64,000 nt of DNA from Sodalis ligni (GTDB taxonomy: Bacteria > Pseudomonadota > Gammaproteobacteria > Enterobacterales > Enterobacteriaceae): contig NZ_CP075169.1 in assembly GCF_016865525.2 (NCBI RefSeq), forward strand, positions 1,736,337-1,800,336, read 5' to 3'. Made by a program: the position numbers and the translations under genes. Shown here piece by piece: positions 41,102 through 54,300 of this stretch (the stretch's first letter is position 1; every line of letters starts with the position of its first letter). Below the pieces are notes generated by a model. That model ran no database searches and was not told where the DNA came from. It saw only the letters and a list, made by a program, of their open reading frames with translations.

Positions 41102-43375
41102 ATGCTCAATCAAGAACTGGAACTCAGTTTAAATATGGCTTTCGCCAGAGCGCGTGAGCACCGGCATGAGTTTATGACCGTTGAACATTTATTGCTGGCG
41201 TTGCTCAGTAACCCTTCAGCGCGAGAAGCGCTCGAGGCCTGCACGGTCGATCTGGTGGCGCTGCGCCAGGAACTCGAAGCTTTCATAGAACAAACCACGC
41301 CGACCTTACCGACCAGCGACGAAGAGCGCGACACGCAGCCTACGCTCAGCTTTCAGCGTGTACTGCAGCGTGCGGTTTTCCATGTTCAGTCCTCAGGACG
41401 CAGCGAGGTGTCAGGGGCCAATGTCCTGGTGGCCATCTTCAGCGAACAGGAATCCCAGGCGGCCTACCTGCTGCGTAAGCATGACGTCAGCCGCCTCGAT
41501 GTGGTGAATTTCATTTCTCACGGTACTCGCAAAGATGAGACGCAGGCACCCGGTCCTGAAAATCCGGTTAATGAAGAGCAGGCAGGCGGGGAGGATCGTA
41601 TGGAAAACTTCACTACCAATCTCAACCAGCTCGCCCGTGTAGGGGGGATCGATCCCCTGATAGGGCGGGAGCGCGAACTGGAACGCGCTATTCAGGTACT
41701 GTGCCGCCGCCGTAAAAACAATCCGCTGCTGGTGGGTGAATCAGGTGTGGGCAAAACCGCCATTGCCGAAGGGCTGGCATGGCGTATCGTGCAGGGGGAC
41801 GTGCCCGAAGTCATTGCCGATTGCACCATCTATTCATTGGATATCGGTTCATTGCTGGCCGGCACCAAATACCGCGGTGATTTTGAGAAGCGTTTCAAAG
41901 GCCTGCTTAAACAGTTGGAGTCGGATCAGAACAGCATCCTGTTCATCGATGAGATCCATACTATTATCGGCGCCGGCGCTGCTTCCGGCGGACAGGTGGA
42001 TGCGGCGAATCTGATCAAGCCCTTGCTCTCCAGCGGTAAAATCAGGGTGATGGGATCCACTACCTATCAGGAATTCAGCAATATCTTTGAAAAAGATCGC
42101 GCCTTGGCGCGTCGTTTCCAGAAAATTGATATCACCGAGCCGTCGGTGGAAGAAACGGTTCAGATCCTTACCGGCCTGAAAACCAAGTACGAGGCCCACC
42201 ACGACGTGCGTTATACGGCTAAAGCCGTGCGCGCGGCGGTGGAGCTGGCGGTGAAATACATCAACGATCGTCATTTGCCCGATAAGGCCATTGATGTTAT
42301 CGACGAGGCGGGTGCTCGCAGCCGGCTGATGCCGGTGAGCAAACGCAAAAAGACCGTTAATGTTTCCGATATCGAGTCGGTGGTGGCGCGCATTGCCCGT
42401 ATTCCCGAGAAGACGGTTTCCGCCAGCGATCGGGATGTGCTGAGAAACCTCGGGGATCGCCTGAAGATGCTGGTGTTCGGCCAGGATAAGGCCATTGAAG
42501 CCTTGACCGAAGCCATCAAAATGAGCCGGGCCGGGTTGGGCCAGGATCATAAACCGGTGGGCTCATTCCTGTTCGCCGGTCCTACCGGGGTGGGTAAAAC
42601 CGAGGTCACGGTGCAGTTGGCCAAAGCGCTGGATATCGAATTGCTGCGCTTCGATATGTCGGAATACATGGAACGGCATACGGTCAGCAGGCTTATCGGC
42701 GCGCCTCCGGGATATGTGGGCTACGATCAGGGCGGCCTGTTAACCGATGCGGTGCTCAAGCATCCCCATGCGGTGTTGCTGCTTGATGAAATCGAAAAGG
42801 CGCATCCGGATGTGTTCAATTTGCTCCTGCAGGTGATGGACAACGGTACGCTGACCGATAACAACGGGCGCAAAGCGGATTTCCGCAATGTGATCCTGGT
42901 GATGACCACCAATGCCGGCGTGCAGGAAACCCAGCGTCAGAGTATCGGTATGATCCAACAGGATAACAGCACCGATGCCTTGGGCGAGATCAAAAAAATC
43001 TTTACGCCGGAGTTCCGTAACCGCTTGGATAACGTTATATGGTTCAACCATCTGTCCCCAGAAATCATTCAGCTGGTGGTGGATAAATTCATCGTTGAAC
43101 TGCAGGCCCAGCTGGATGCCAAGGGCGTTTCGCTGGAAGTCAGCGACGAAGCGCGCGACTGGCTTGCGGCCAAGGGTTATGACAAATCCATGGGTGCGCG
43201 GCCGATGGCCCGTGTCATGCAGGAAAACCTGAAGAAACCGCTGGCCAATGAGCTGCTGTTCGGCACTCTGGTGGATGGCGGGTCGGTGAAGGTTGAGCTG
43301 GATGCGGATAAAAAACAGCTTAAATATGATTTCCTGAGCGCGCAAAAACGCAAGACGGAAGGCGTGGTTCATTAA
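41102..43375 (+). CDS. clpA: ClpAP ATPase subunit ClpA
   Basis: ClpA is the hexameric AAA+ unfoldase of the ClpAP protease. It has 757 residues (E. coli 758). The N domain ([23 protein letters not shown]) binds ClpS. The first ATPase domain has Walker [16 protein letters not shown] and Walker [13 protein letters not shown]. The second has [18 protein letters not shown] and [13 protein letters not shown], with the arginine-rich EFRNRLDN segment. The ATG at 41102 has GGAGG 5 nt upstream; a GTG two codons earlier overlaps that site. The ClpP-binding IGL-type loop appears as IGM in QSIGMIQQ. Confidence 0.97.
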   Translation: MLNQELELSLNMAFARAREHRHEFMTVEHLLLALLSNPSAREALEACTVDLVALRQELEAFIEQTTPTLPTSDEERDTQPTLSFQRVLQRAVFHVQSSGRSEVSGANVLVAIFSEQESQAAYLLRKHDVSRLDVVNFISHGTRKDETQAPGPENPVNEEQAGGEDRMENFTTNLNQLARVGGIDPLIGRERELERAIQVLCRRRKNNPLLVGESGVGKTAIAEGLAWRIVQGDVPEVIADCTIYSLDIGSLLAGTKYRGDFEKRFKGLLKQLESDQNSILFIDEIHTIIGAGAASGGQVDAANLIKPLLSSGKIRVMGSTTYQEFSNIFEKDRALARRFQKIDITEPSVEETVQILTGLKTKYEAHHDVRYTAKAVRAAVELAVKYINDRHLPDKAIDVIDEAGARSRLMPVSKRKKTVNVSDIESVVARIARIPEKTVSASDRDVLRNLGDRLKMLVFGQDKAIEALTEAIKMSRAGLGQDHKPVGSFLFAGPTGVGKTEVTVQLAKALDIELLRFDMSEYMERHTVSRLIGAPPGYVGYDQGGLLTDAVLKHPHAVLLLDEIEKAHPDVFNLLLQVMDNGTLTDNNGRKADFRNVILVMTTNAGVQETQRQSIGMIQQDNSTDALGEIKKIFTPEFRNRLDNVIWFNHLSPEIIQLVVDKFIVELQAQLDAKGVSLEVSDEARDWLAAKGYDKSMGARPMARVMQENLKKPLANELLFGTLVDGGSVKVELDADKKQLKYDFLSAQKRKTEGVVH

Positions 43376-43397
43376 GCCGCCGCCGTTCGGCGGGAAA

Positions 43398-43434
43398 GAA
43401 AAAAAAGCGATGCCGGTTGGCATCGTTTTTTTTT
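43398..43434 (+). terminator. Strong intrinsic terminator after clpA
   Basis: The stem GCGATGCC-GGTT-GGCATCG is preceded by an A8 run and followed by a T9 run, starting 23 bp after the clpA stop. The A and T runs extend the helix and suggest activity in both directions. A second short palindrome (GCAGCATT-G-AATGCTGC) follows at 43453-43469. Confidence 0.93.
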
Positions 43435-43490
43435 GCATAAAAACTGGCCGCTGCAGCATTGAATGCTGCTGGTATAGCCTCCATGGGGCA

Positions 43491-44180
43491 CTCCCTTTAA
43501 CAGGCCCGGTTCACGCTACCGGTGATAGCGGGCCTAGCGTGCCATGCGGCGCTCCGGCGGGCGGTAAAACCACGCCCGCTTCGGCCACATTGGCGTGCTC
43601 TCCCTTTAACAGTCCCGGTTCACGCTACCGGTGATAGCGGGTCCTAGCGTGCCATGCGGCGCTCTAGCGGGCGGTAAAACCACGCCCGCTTCGGCCACAT
43701 TGGCGCGCTCTCCCTTTAACAGTCCCGGTTCACGCTACCGGCGATAGCGGTCCTAGCGTGCCATGCGGCGCTCCGGCGGGCGGTAAAACCACGCCCGCTT
43801 CGGCCACATTGGCGCGCTCTCCCTTTAACAGTCCCGGTTCACGCTACCGGTGATAGCGGGCCTAGCGTGCCATGCGGCGCTCTGGCGGGCGGTAAAACCA
43901 CGCCCGCTTCGGCCACATTGGCGCGCTCTCCCTTTAACAGTCCCGGTTCACGCTACCGGTGATAGCGGGCCTAGCGTGCCATGCGGCGCTCCGGCGGGCG
44001 GTAAAACCACGCCCGCTTCGGCCACATTGGCGCGCTCTCCCTTTAACAGTCCCGGTTCACGCTACCGGTGATAGCGGGCCTAGCGTGCCATGCGGCGCTC
44101 TGGCGGGCGGTAAAACCACGCCCGCTTCGGCCACATTGGCGCGCTCTCCCTTTAACAGGCTTGGTTCACGCTTCGGTGAT
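43491..44180 (+). repeat. Tandem array of a 109-bp repeat, about 6.3 copies
   Basis: The core (G)GCCTAGCGTGCCATGCGG, with GTCCTAGCG variants, recurs at about 43531, 43640, 43749, 43859, 43968 and 44077. Units share the GCGGGCG/CGCCCGC hairpin and the CTCCCTTTAAC block with the array at 752-1650. They differ in the stretch CCGGTTCACGCTACCGGTGATAGC, which adds its own small inverted repeat. Spacing is 109-110 bp, so reading frames are not kept from unit to unit. The array lies between convergent clpA and infA and has the same orientation as the first array. Confidence 0.93.
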
Positions 44181-44331
44181 AAGGGCTTGGGTCGCCCTTA
44201 TTGCTTTGCGGGCACGGGTCATCATACCGGGCCGTTTAAGGGCGCCGGTATGAATGTTATGGTTTATTGCAATTGCTTGGGCGGGATACCGGCGCGCTAC
44301 TGCGGGCGGATATCAGCGATAAAGAAGCCTA
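44181..44331. other. infA downstream region with inverted repeats
   Basis: Beyond the array, ATAAGGGC/GCCCTTAT flank a short loop near 44178-44202, and CATACCGG (44223-44230) pairs with CCGGTATG (44245-44252). Either could end infA transcription. The tRNA-Ser gene found beside infA in E. coli is not here. Confidence 0.45.
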
Positions 44332-44580
<249 letters not shown>

Positions 44581-44642
44581 TTAACCGGCAAGATAATGCC
44601 GAAAAACCCTCATTATGTAAAGAAGTGATGAAGAACAACGCG

Positions 44643-45371
44643 TCATTCACCGGAATCCGGTTCACTGTTTAAGGTGACGACAGAGAGGGTTTGTGGTTGC
44701 CAGCAATGAGGTGCCAGCGTTAAAGGTTGTAACTGACCCAGCAGGGCGAGATAGTCGCGTCGGGGAATATCCCTCGCGCCTAACGAGGCCGTATGTGAGT
44801 TCAATACCTGACAGTCTATCAGTTTTCCGCCCTGTTGACTAAAGAAACGGCAAAAAGTCAGCAGGGCAATCTTCGAGGCGTTATCCCGGCGGCTGAACAT
44901 GGATTCGCCGCAAAATAACGCTCCCTGAGCCACGCCATACATGCCCCCCACCAGGGTATCGCCGTCCCAGACTTCGATGGAGTGCGCCTGGCCGAGCAAG
45001 TGCAGCCGCTGATAGGCGATTTCCACTTCCGGACCGATCCAGGTGCCTTCCTGGCCTCGTTCGGCGCAGGACGCCATGACTTCGCCAAAAGCATGATTAA
45101 GAGTGATACGGTAGGGGCAGCGCTTCATGATGCGCCTGAGGCTACGGCTGACATGGAACTCTTCGGGGAACAGCACCGCGCGGGGGTCCGGCGACCACCA
45201 TAATATGACGTCTCCAGGGGAATACCAGGGGAAAATCCCCTGTTGATAAGCGATGAGCAAACGTTCCGGGGATAAATCGCCGCCAAACGCCAGCAGCCCG
45301 TTGGGTTCATGCAGCGCTGATGTCGGGGCGGGAAACTGTAATGAATTGGGAGACAGCCGGTATAATCGCAT
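44643..45371 (-). CDS. aat: Leucyl/phenylalanyl-tRNA-protein transferase Aat
   Basis: Aat attaches Leu or Phe to N-terminal Lys or Arg of proteins, making N-degrons read by ClpS-ClpAP, whose genes lie 1.3 kb away. Motifs are [77 protein letters not shown] and [18 protein letters not shown] start at 45371 (MRLYRLSP), matching E. coli; an ATG five codons earlier is possible. The C-terminal tail is longer than and different from E. coli. Confidence 0.96.
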   Translation of the reverse strand: MRLYRLSPNSLQFPAPTSALHEPNGLLAFGGDLSPERLLIAYQQGIFPWYSPGDVILWWSPDPRAVLFPEEFHVSRSLRRIMKRCPYRITLNHAFGEVMASCAERGQEGTWIGPEVEIAYQRLHLLGQAHSIEVWDGDTLVGGMYGVAQGALFCGESMFSRRDNASKIALLTFCRFFSQQGGKLIDCQVLNSHTASLGARDIPRRDYLALLGQLQPLTLAPHCWQPQTLSVVTLNSEPDSGE

Positions 45372-45446
45372 ATTACTTCTCGTCATATTCACCTATGCCG
45401 GTCAACAGGGCTACCGGGCAATTGTTTGCTGTGCCGCTGATTCGAT

Positions 45447-45503
45447 TATACCCTTCATCTTTCAAGTTGCCGCCTTGCTGTAACTCGAAAGCTATTCGGT
45501 ATA
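45447..45503. repeat. Dispersed palindromic repeat, copy 2 (shortened)
   Basis: TATACCCTTCATCTTTCAAGTTGC and GTAACTCGAA...CGGTATA form a shortened copy of the element at 61843-61907. It lies between aat and cydC; the last codons and stop of cydC fall inside its right arm. Confidence 0.75.
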
Positions 45504-47212
45504 GACCTCTTCCGGGCGATGATAATGGTAATAGCGGCCCCTGCTTTCCATTAATTCCCCATGAGTGCCTTGTTCAGTAAAATTACCCTGGTCCATCACA
45601 TAAATCCTGTCCATCAGCTCCAGGCCCTGCAGCCGGTGCGTGATGATAACCAGCGTTTTTTGCCGTCCCAGTTGCTGCAATAATGCCAGAATATGCCGCT
45701 CGGTGGCGGCGTCAAGCCCTTCCGTGGGTTCATCCAGCAGCAGCAGCGGCGCATCGTGGAGCAGCGCGCGGGCAATGCCGAGCCGGCGTTGCTCACCACC
45801 GGACAGTTGACGTCCGCCTTCGCCCAGCCAGGCATCCAGGCCCTCGGACCCCAGCAGCTTTTCCAGCCCCATGTGTTCCAGCATGGTCCTAAGCTTTGTG
45901 TCGTCCGCCGCGGGGGCGCCCAGCAGCAGGTTATCCCGCAGGGTGGCGCTGAAGACATGCACCCGCTGCGGCACCACCGCCATCATGGATCGCAGGGCCG
46001 GTTCGCTCCATTGCGAAAGTCCCTGTCCGTTCAGCCGAATTTCACCGGCCTGCGGATCCCAGGCACGGGTGAACAATTGCAGCAGCGTGGATTTGCCGCT
46101 GCCGGTATGGCCCAGTATGGCCACGTGTTCCCCGTGGGCGATGTGCAGCGACAGCCCGTTGAGGGCCGGTTGCTTTTGCCCGGGATAGGTGAAGCGGATA
46201 TTGTCCGCCGACAGGGCGGCGCTGTCCGCAGCCTGCGGTCCGTCCGCGGGGAAAGTCACCGCCGGCTCGCGGCGGATGATATCGGTAATGCGCACGGCGG
46301 AAGCCATCACCTGACCGAGGTGCTGGAAGGCGCCGGCAACCGGGCCGAGGGCTTCAAAGGACGCAAGGGTGGTAAAGACTACCAGCGCAATCCATGCCCC
46401 GCCGACGTCGTCGGCCGCCAGCCACAGCAGCAGGGTAACCGCCAGTCCGGTAAGCAGGATAAGCAGGGCCTGGGACAGGGCGGCCAGCCCGGCCTGCCGC
46501 TGTTGCCGCCGCTGCCAATGACGTTCTGTTTCATCCAGCTGACGACGGTAGTCCCGGCGGCGCCGTAGACGGTGAGCTCGGCATTGCCTTGCAGCCAGGT
46601 GACCAGATGCAGCCGGTACGCCGCGCGCAGGCGGGTTAAGTCCCGGCCGATGGATTTACCTGCGTGATAGAACAGCGGCGGGAACACAACGAGCACCGCC
46701 AGCATCATAGCGCCCAGCGTCAACGCCAGCCTGACGTCCAGGGCGCATAAACCGAGGGTGACCACCAGGGAAACCACCAGCGCGCTCAGCAGCGGCGACA
46801 GCACACGCAAATACAGGTGATCGAGAGTATCCACGTCCGCCACCAGACGATTGAGCAATTCGGCCTGGCGGAAACCGGCAATCACGCCGGGGGAAAGGGG
46901 CAGGATTTTGGTAAAAATATCGATTCGCAGCTGCTGCAGCACGCGGAAGGTGGCGTCATGGCTTACCACCCGCTCCGCCCAGCGTCCCGCCGTGCGGGTG
47001 ATTGCCGCGCCGCGGACGCCCGCCGCCGGCAGCATGTAATTGAACGTATATAACCCCGCCGTTCCCGCCAGGGCCGAGCCGGCCAGGAACCAGCCCGACA
47101 GGCTCAATAAGCCGATGCTGGCCAGCAGGGTGACGATGGCCAGCAGCATCCCCAAGGCAATGCGGCCGCCGTGACGGCGATATAACGCTAAAAAGGGCAG
47201 TAATACGCGCAT
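45492..47212 (-). pseudogene. cydC: Heme/thiol exporter subunit CydC, one frameshift
   Basis: CydC forms with CydD an ABC exporter of cysteine and glutathione (and binds heme) needed for cytochrome bd assembly. The ATG at 47212 overlaps the cydD end. The membrane domain (LASIGLLSLSGWFLAGSA, YMLPAAGVRGAAITRTAGRW, DVDTLDHLYLRVLSP) runs to VYGAAG, then the frame is lost. Adding one base at the CCC run 46553-46555 restores DYRRQLDETERHWQ and the rest. The ATPase domain is intact: Walker A GHTGSGKS, signature LSGGEQRR, Walker B LLLLDEPTEGLD. Repaired length is about 573 residues. The stop lies in a palindromic repeat. Confidence 0.9.
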
Positions 47213-47214
47213 AA

Positions 47215-48978
47215 TCAGCATCCTCCGAGGCGATGGGCCAGCAGGCTGGCAAACGGACCGGGTTGGGCCGCCAACCCGCTGTAGCGCCCCTGCTGAAGGA
47301 TTTGGCCGTTGCCCATCACCCAGATGGCATCGAACTCGCGGATATCCGCCAACTGATGGGTTACCATAACCGTGGTCTGCCGGCGGGTTGCGCTGTCCAA
47401 CGCCTGCATCACCAATGCTTCGCTATGGGCATCCAGGCTGGCGGTGGGTTCGTCCAGCAACAGCAGTGCCGGCGTGCGCAACATGGCCCGCGCCAGGGCG
47501 ACCCGCTGCGCTTGTCCCATTGACAGCTGCGCGGCGTTTTCCCCCACCGCGCTATGGATTCCCCGAGGCAGCAGCGGCAGGAATTCCCGCACATAGGCAG
47601 CGTCCACCGCCCGTTCCAGCTCCTCGCCGCTCGCGTCGGGCTTGCCGAGCAGGATATTGTCCCGCACGCTGTCGGCAGGCAAAAAAGGACTTTGGCTTAC
47701 CCAGCCGATTTGCCTGCGCCAGTGCTGGGGCGATACGTCCCGTAGCTCATGGCCGTTCAGGCGCAATGAGCCCTCATAGGGCAGGAACCCCAACAAGACG
47801 TTCAATAGCGAGCTTTTACCGGCGCCGCTCTCCCCGACAATGGCCACCCGCCGGCCGGCCTCGAGGGTGAAATCCAGCGGACCGGCCAGCCGGCTGCCGT
47901 CCGGCGCCAGGATAACCAGCTGCTCCGCGGACAAGGTCAGGGAACCAAAGTCCGGCTCCAGTTCACCGCCCCCCTGTGCGCGGGTGTCGGACTGCAAAAA
48001 AGTGACCAGTGATTCCGCCGCGCCCACCGCCTGCGCCTTGGCATGATAAAACGTCCCCAGATCCCGCAGCGGCTGAAAAAATTCCGGCGCCAGGATCAGC
48101 ACCAGGAAACCGGCAAACAGCGTAACGCCGGCGCCGTAGCTGCCGAAGTGCAGTTCCCCCAGGTAGGAGAAACCGAAATAAACCGCCACCACCGCGATGG
48201 AGATGGAGGCGAAAAACTCCAGCACGCCGGAGGAGAGGAACGCCAGGCGCAGCACTTCCATGGTGCGCAGGCGAAAATCGTCGCTGGCGCGGCTGATATG
48301 AGCCGTTTCCGCCTGCGCCCGGTTGAACAGCCTCAGCGTATCCAGCCCCCGCAGGCGATCAAGGAAATAGCCGCTCAGCCGGGTCAGCGCCACAAAGTTG
48401 CGCCGGTTGGCGTCGGCGGCGCCCATACCCACCAGGGCCATAAACAGCGGGATCAACGGCGCGGTGCAAAACAGGATCAGCGCCGCCGTCCAGTTGATGG
48501 GGAATAAAACCGCCAAAATCAGCAACGGCACCAGCCCGGCCAGGTACATCTGCGGCAGGTAGCGGGCGTAGTAATCCTGCATATCCTCGATCTGCTCCAG
48601 CAGCAGGCTGCTCCAGCTCCCGGCGGGTTTACCCTGTATCCAGGCCGGCCCCAGCAGCTCCAGGCGATCGAGCACCTGGCGGCGTATTTCCCGCCGCAGG
48701 ATGCGGCCGGCGATAAAACCGGCGCGCTCCCGCAGCAGACCGATGACCGCCCGCAGGACAAACAGGGCGGCCAGGGCGAAAAATTCGTTGAGCAGGCCGG
48801 CGCGCGGCTGATGGTCCACGATCAGCGCCTGCAGAAGACGGGCCAGCACCCAGGCCTGGGCGACGATAACCACCCCGCTGAACAGGCCCAGCAGCAGCGA
48901 GAGGCGGAGCCAGCGCTTCACCAGCGCACTTTGCGATTTGAGCCAACGGACCAGCACGTATTGTCGGGTTTTATTCAT
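47215..48978 (-). CDS. cydD: Thiol exporter subunit CydD
   Basis: CydD is the partner of CydC, 587 residues (E. coli 588). It has six membrane helices (for example SLLLGLFSGVVIVAQAWVLARLL) and an intracellular segment with GAADANRRNFVALTRLSGYFLDRLRGLDTLRLF. The ATPase has Walker A GESGAGKS, signature LSMGQAQRVALARAM and Walker B LLLLDEPTASLDA; the LSMGQ in place of LSGGQ is a deviation from the ABC consensus. It overlaps cydC. If cydC is really broken, cytochrome bd would be affected. Confidence 0.95.
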   Translation of the reverse strand: MNKTRQYVLVRWLKSQSALVKRWLRLSLLLGLFSGVVIVAQAWVLARLLQALIVDHQPRAGLLNEFFALAALFVLRAVIGLLRERAGFIAGRILRREIRRQVLDRLELLGPAWIQGKPAGSWSSLLLEQIEDMQDYYARYLPQMYLAGLVPLLILAVLFPINWTAALILFCTAPLIPLFMALVGMGAADANRRNFVALTRLSGYFLDRLRGLDTLRLFNRAQAETAHISRASDDFRLRTMEVLRLAFLSSGVLEFFASISIAVVAVYFGFSYLGELHFGSYGAGVTLFAGFLVLILAPEFFQPLRDLGTFYHAKAQAVGAAESLVTFLQSDTRAQGGGELEPDFGSLTLSAEQLVILAPDGSRLAGPLDFTLEAGRRVAIVGESGAGKSSLLNVLLGFLPYEGSLRLNGHELRDVSPQHWRRQIGWVSQSPFLPADSVRDNILLGKPDASGEELERAVDAAYVREFLPLLPRGIHSAVGENAAQLSMGQAQRVALARAMLRTPALLLLDEPTASLDAHSEALVMQALDSATRRQTTVMVTHQLADIREFDAIWVMGNGQILQQGRYSGLAAQPGPFASLLAHRLGGC

Positions 48979-49146
48979 TGGAAAACGATTTCAGCCGCTG
49001 TGGTATGCATTTAAGGCAAAAATCCCGCGTAGGGACGCGAAAGGCCGGGGCGGCTTTAGGCTACCCCGGCGAGACGACATATTACCCGGTTGGCGGTAAG
49101 GAGAAAATAAGAAGCGGCAATTTAGAGATGGATAGACCCGCATGCT

Positions 49147-49182
49147 CTCCCGCCACAGCGTTGGCGTTGGCGTTGGCGGGAG
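49147..49182 (-). terminator. Hairpin downstream of trxB with GTTGGC repeats in the loop
   Basis: CTCCCGCCA (49147-49155) pairs perfectly with TGGCGGGAG (49174-49182). The loop holds tandem GTTGGC hexamers. It begins 8 bp beyond the trxB stop on the minus strand. There is no T tract, so it could be a terminator needing help, or an mRNA end stabiliser. Confidence 0.5.
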
Positions 49183-49189
49183 GTTGCCG

Positions 49190-50692
<1,503 letters not shown>

Positions 50693-51187
50693 ATGGTAGA
50701 CAATAAAAAACGCCCGGGAAAAGATCTCGACCGTATCGACCGCAACATCCTTAACGAACTGCAAAAGGATGGACGGATCTCGAACGTCGAACTTTCGAAA
50801 CGGGTAGGACTATCACCGACCCCTTGTCTGGAACGGGTGCGTCGTCTCGAGCGTCAGGGTTTCATTCAGGGTTATACCGCTTTGCTTAATCCGCATTATC
50901 TGGATGCGTCTTTACTGGTTTTCGTTGAGATAACCCTTAATCGGGGCGCGCCCGATGTGTTTGAGCAATTCAATACCGCTGTACAAAAGCTGGAAGAAAT
51001 TCAGGAATGCCATCTGGTGTCGGGGGATTTTGACTACCTGCTGAAAACGCGGGTGCCGGATATGTCGGCGTATCGCAAGCTGCTGGGTGAAACATTGCTG
51101 CGGTTGCCGGGGGTTAACGATACCCGGACCTATGTGGTGATGGAAGAAGTGAAACAAAGCAACAGATTGGTCATCAAAACGCGTTAA
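50693..51187 (+). CDS. lrp: Leucine-responsive regulator Lrp
   Basis: Lrp is a global transcription regulator of amino acid metabolism. The 164-residue product has the N-terminal helix-turn-helix (NILNELQKDGRISNVELSKRVGLSPTPCLERVRRLE) and the C-terminal RAM domain that binds leucine and forms octamers (CHLVSGDFDYLLKTRVPDM). It is almost identical to E. coli Lrp. ftsK follows, as in E. coli. Confidence 0.98.
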   Translation: MVDNKKRPGKDLDRIDRNILNELQKDGRISNVELSKRVGLSPTPCLERVRRLERQGFIQGYTALLNPHYLDASLLVFVEITLNRGAPDVFEQFNTAVQKLEEIQECHLVSGDFDYLLKTRVPDMSAYRKLLGETLLRLPGVNDTRTYVVMEEVKQSNRLVIKTR

Positions 51188-51309
51188 GAAACACCACAGG
51201 TGCAAAAGACTGCTTTTAAGGTTACACTCCTGTGGATTCATACAGTCTCGGCGCCGGCCAGCACGTCGGCGCTGTTGTTATACCGGTTGAGAAACCTGGA
51301 GAGCCTTTC

Positions 51310-54300
51310 TTGAGCCAGGAATATACAGAAGATAAAGACGTTACGTTAAAAAAAATGAGCAGCGGCCGCAGGTTACTCGAGGCCGTCCTCATAGTCATGG
51401 CTATTTTTGCCCTCTATTTGATGATTTCCCTGGTCAGCTTCGATCCGTCCGATCCCAGTTGGTCGCAAACGGCCTGGCATGGGCCTATCCATAATCTGGG
51501 GGGCGGCGTTGGGGCGTGGTTTGCCGATACGCTGTTTTTCACCTTCGGCGTGCTGGCGTACGCGCTGCCGCCGATTATGCTGATCTTCTGCTGGAACTCT
51601 TTCCGTCAGCGGGAGGTGCAGGACTATGTGGATTATTTTGCCTTGGCGCTGCGCCTTATCGGCACCCTGGCGCTGATACTGACCTCCTGCGGCCTGGCCG
51701 CGCTCAATGTGGACGATCTCTATTATTTCGCTTCTGGCGGGGTGATTGGCAGCCTGCTGGACAACGCCATGTCACCCTGGTTCAACGGTATCGGCGCCAC
51801 GCTGACGCTGCTATGCGTCTGGGCCGCGGGGTTGACCTTGTTCACCGGCTGGTCCTGGCTGACGATCGCTGAAAAAATTGGCGGCGTGCTGCTGGGCAGC
51901 CTGACTTTTATGTCTAATCGTTCCCGCCGCGAGGAAGAGTATTACGATGAGGACTATGAGGACGAGGACGAGGATGAGGCGGGGGATAATCCCGCTACGG
52001 CATCGAGCAACCGGCCTGCGGAGGGTGAAGACGGCAGCGATCCGCTGTTCTCCCCGCGCGCCGTGACGGATGCCGGCAGCGCGGCGGCGGTGGCCATGCC
52101 GGCCGCCGGTGCGGATATCGCTGCGCCGGCGAACGCCGCGCTTGTAGCCCCTGATGTCTCTTTCGCCGCCGCACCGCTGGCGGGGCAGGCTGCTATTGCG
52201 CCAGGCGACCGGACGAGCGCCGCGCTTCAGACACCGGAGGCTATTGCTCCCGCCGCGCCGTCAACCGCAGCCCCCGTGACGGCGGCGCAAGAGGCCGTAC
52301 CGCAATACCGCTTTGAGCTTCCGGGCGGCCAGTCCGTTCCTCCCACAGCGCAAAGTGATTTCGCCGATGACGACGACGGTCCCCGGATGGGCAACTGGCT
52401 GGCCGCCAGCCAGGATAGCGCCCATACCCCCTATGATTTCAGCGTGGGGCAGCAAAGCAGCGGACAATTGCCTGGCGAGGGCGCCGTGCCGGTGGATCAC
52501 AGCGCCGCCTCGCTGACCTTTATGCCCGCCTTCAGCGCCATCAGCGATGGCAACCCGCAGGTCAAGCAAGGCATCGGCCCCGAGCTGCCGCGCCCGAACC
52601 CGGTGCGGATCCCGACGCGGCGCGAACTGGCGTCATACGGCATCAAATTGCCGTCGCAGCGGGCCGCGGACCACACCCATGGCCTGGCGCAAAGCGACGC
52701 GGCCAAATCCCATCCGGCGCTATCCGACGATGAACAGGCCCACCAGCAGGTGGAACTGCACCAGGCGTTCATGGCGCAGCAGGCCCAGCGCTACGGCAGT
52801 GACGGCGCCGAGGCGGACGAAGAGGCGGAATGGGAACAGCAGCGTCTGGCCGCCGAATTCAAACGCCAGCAGGATCAGCGCTACGCCGAGGAAAACGACG
52901 CACAATCGCCGGACCGGCCGGTGGCGGCCTCGCCGTTATCGCCCAAGGCGGATATCGATCTACAGCGTCATGGGGACTTCAATTTTTCACCCGTGGCGGA
53001 TTCAACGGACGATGCTCAGGCTGCGCCGCTGTTCACCCTGCCGCCCCGTTATGCGGATCAACACGCGGCGGCACACCCCGACGAAGACGAGAACCTCCCG
53101 GCCCTCTATGCGGCTGATGACGACGAGATAGCGCCGGCGGGACACGGGCATACCGGCACGGCGGTTACCCCCCCGCCAGCGGGCACGCTCTTAGCCGCAA
53201 CTGCCCCTCCGGCAATGGATAGCCTGATCCACCCGTTCCTGATGCGTAATGAACAGCCGGTGCAAAAGCCCACCACGCCGCTGCCGACGCTGGATTTGCT
53301 GACCTCGCCGCCGCTGGAGGATGAACCGGTGGATATGTTCGCCCTGGAGCAGACCGCGCGGCTGGTGGAAGCCAGGCTGGCTGATTATCGGGTGAAGGCC
53401 GACGTGGTGGGCATTTCCCCCGGGCCGGTGATTACCCGTTTTGAGTTGGATCTGGCGCCGGGGGTAAAAGCGGCGCGGATATCCAATTTGTCGCGGGATC
53501 TGGCGCGCTCGCTGTCCGCGGTGGCGGTGCGCGTGGTGGAAGTGATTCCCGGCAAGCCTTACGTCGGTCTCGAACTGCCGAATAAGCGTCGCCAGACGGT
53601 GTATCTGCGTGAAGTGCTGGACTGTGACAAGTTCCGCGAAACGGTGTCCCCGCTGGCCATCGTGCTGGGCAAGGACATTGCCGGCCAGCCGGTGATTGCC
53701 GATTTGGCGAAAATGCCGCATTTGCTGGTGGCGGGCACCACCGGCTCGGGTAAATCGGTGGGGGTCAACGCCATGATCCTCAGCATGCTGTTTAAAGCGA
53801 CGCCGGAAGAAGTGCGCTTTATCATGATCGACCCGAAAATGCTGGAACTGTCGGTGTATGAAGGTATTCCGCACCTGCTGACGGAAGTGGTCACCGACAT
53901 GAAGGACGCCGCCAACGCGCTGAGATGGTGCGTTGGTGAAATGGAGCGCCGCTACAAGCTGATGTCGGCGCTGGGGGTGCGTAACCTGGCCGGGTACAAC
54001 GAGCGTATCGAGCAGGCGGCGGCTATGGGCCGGCCGGTGCCGGATCCGTTCTGGAAGCCCGGCGACGGCATGGCGATGTCGCCGCCCATGCTGGAAAAGC
54101 TGCCCTATATCGTGGTGCTGGTGGATGAGTTCGCCGACCTGATGATGGCGGTGGGCAAAAAAGTGGAAGAGCTGATTGCCCGCCTGGCGCAAAAGGCCCG
54201 GGCCGCCGGTATCCATTTGGTATTGGCTACCCAGCGCCCCTCGGTGGACGTTATTACCGGCTTGATAAAAGCCAATATCCCTACCCGCATCGCATTCACC

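Noticed and set aside
44181..44331. tRNA-Ser gene between clpA and infA, expected from E. coli
   Set aside because: No cloverleaf, anticodon arm or CCA-type 3' end can be read; the hairpins present are simple inverted repeats.
53191..54216. 341-codon frame antisense to ftsK
   Set aside because: His/Arg/Gln-rich shadow of the FtsK motor domain with no credible start.
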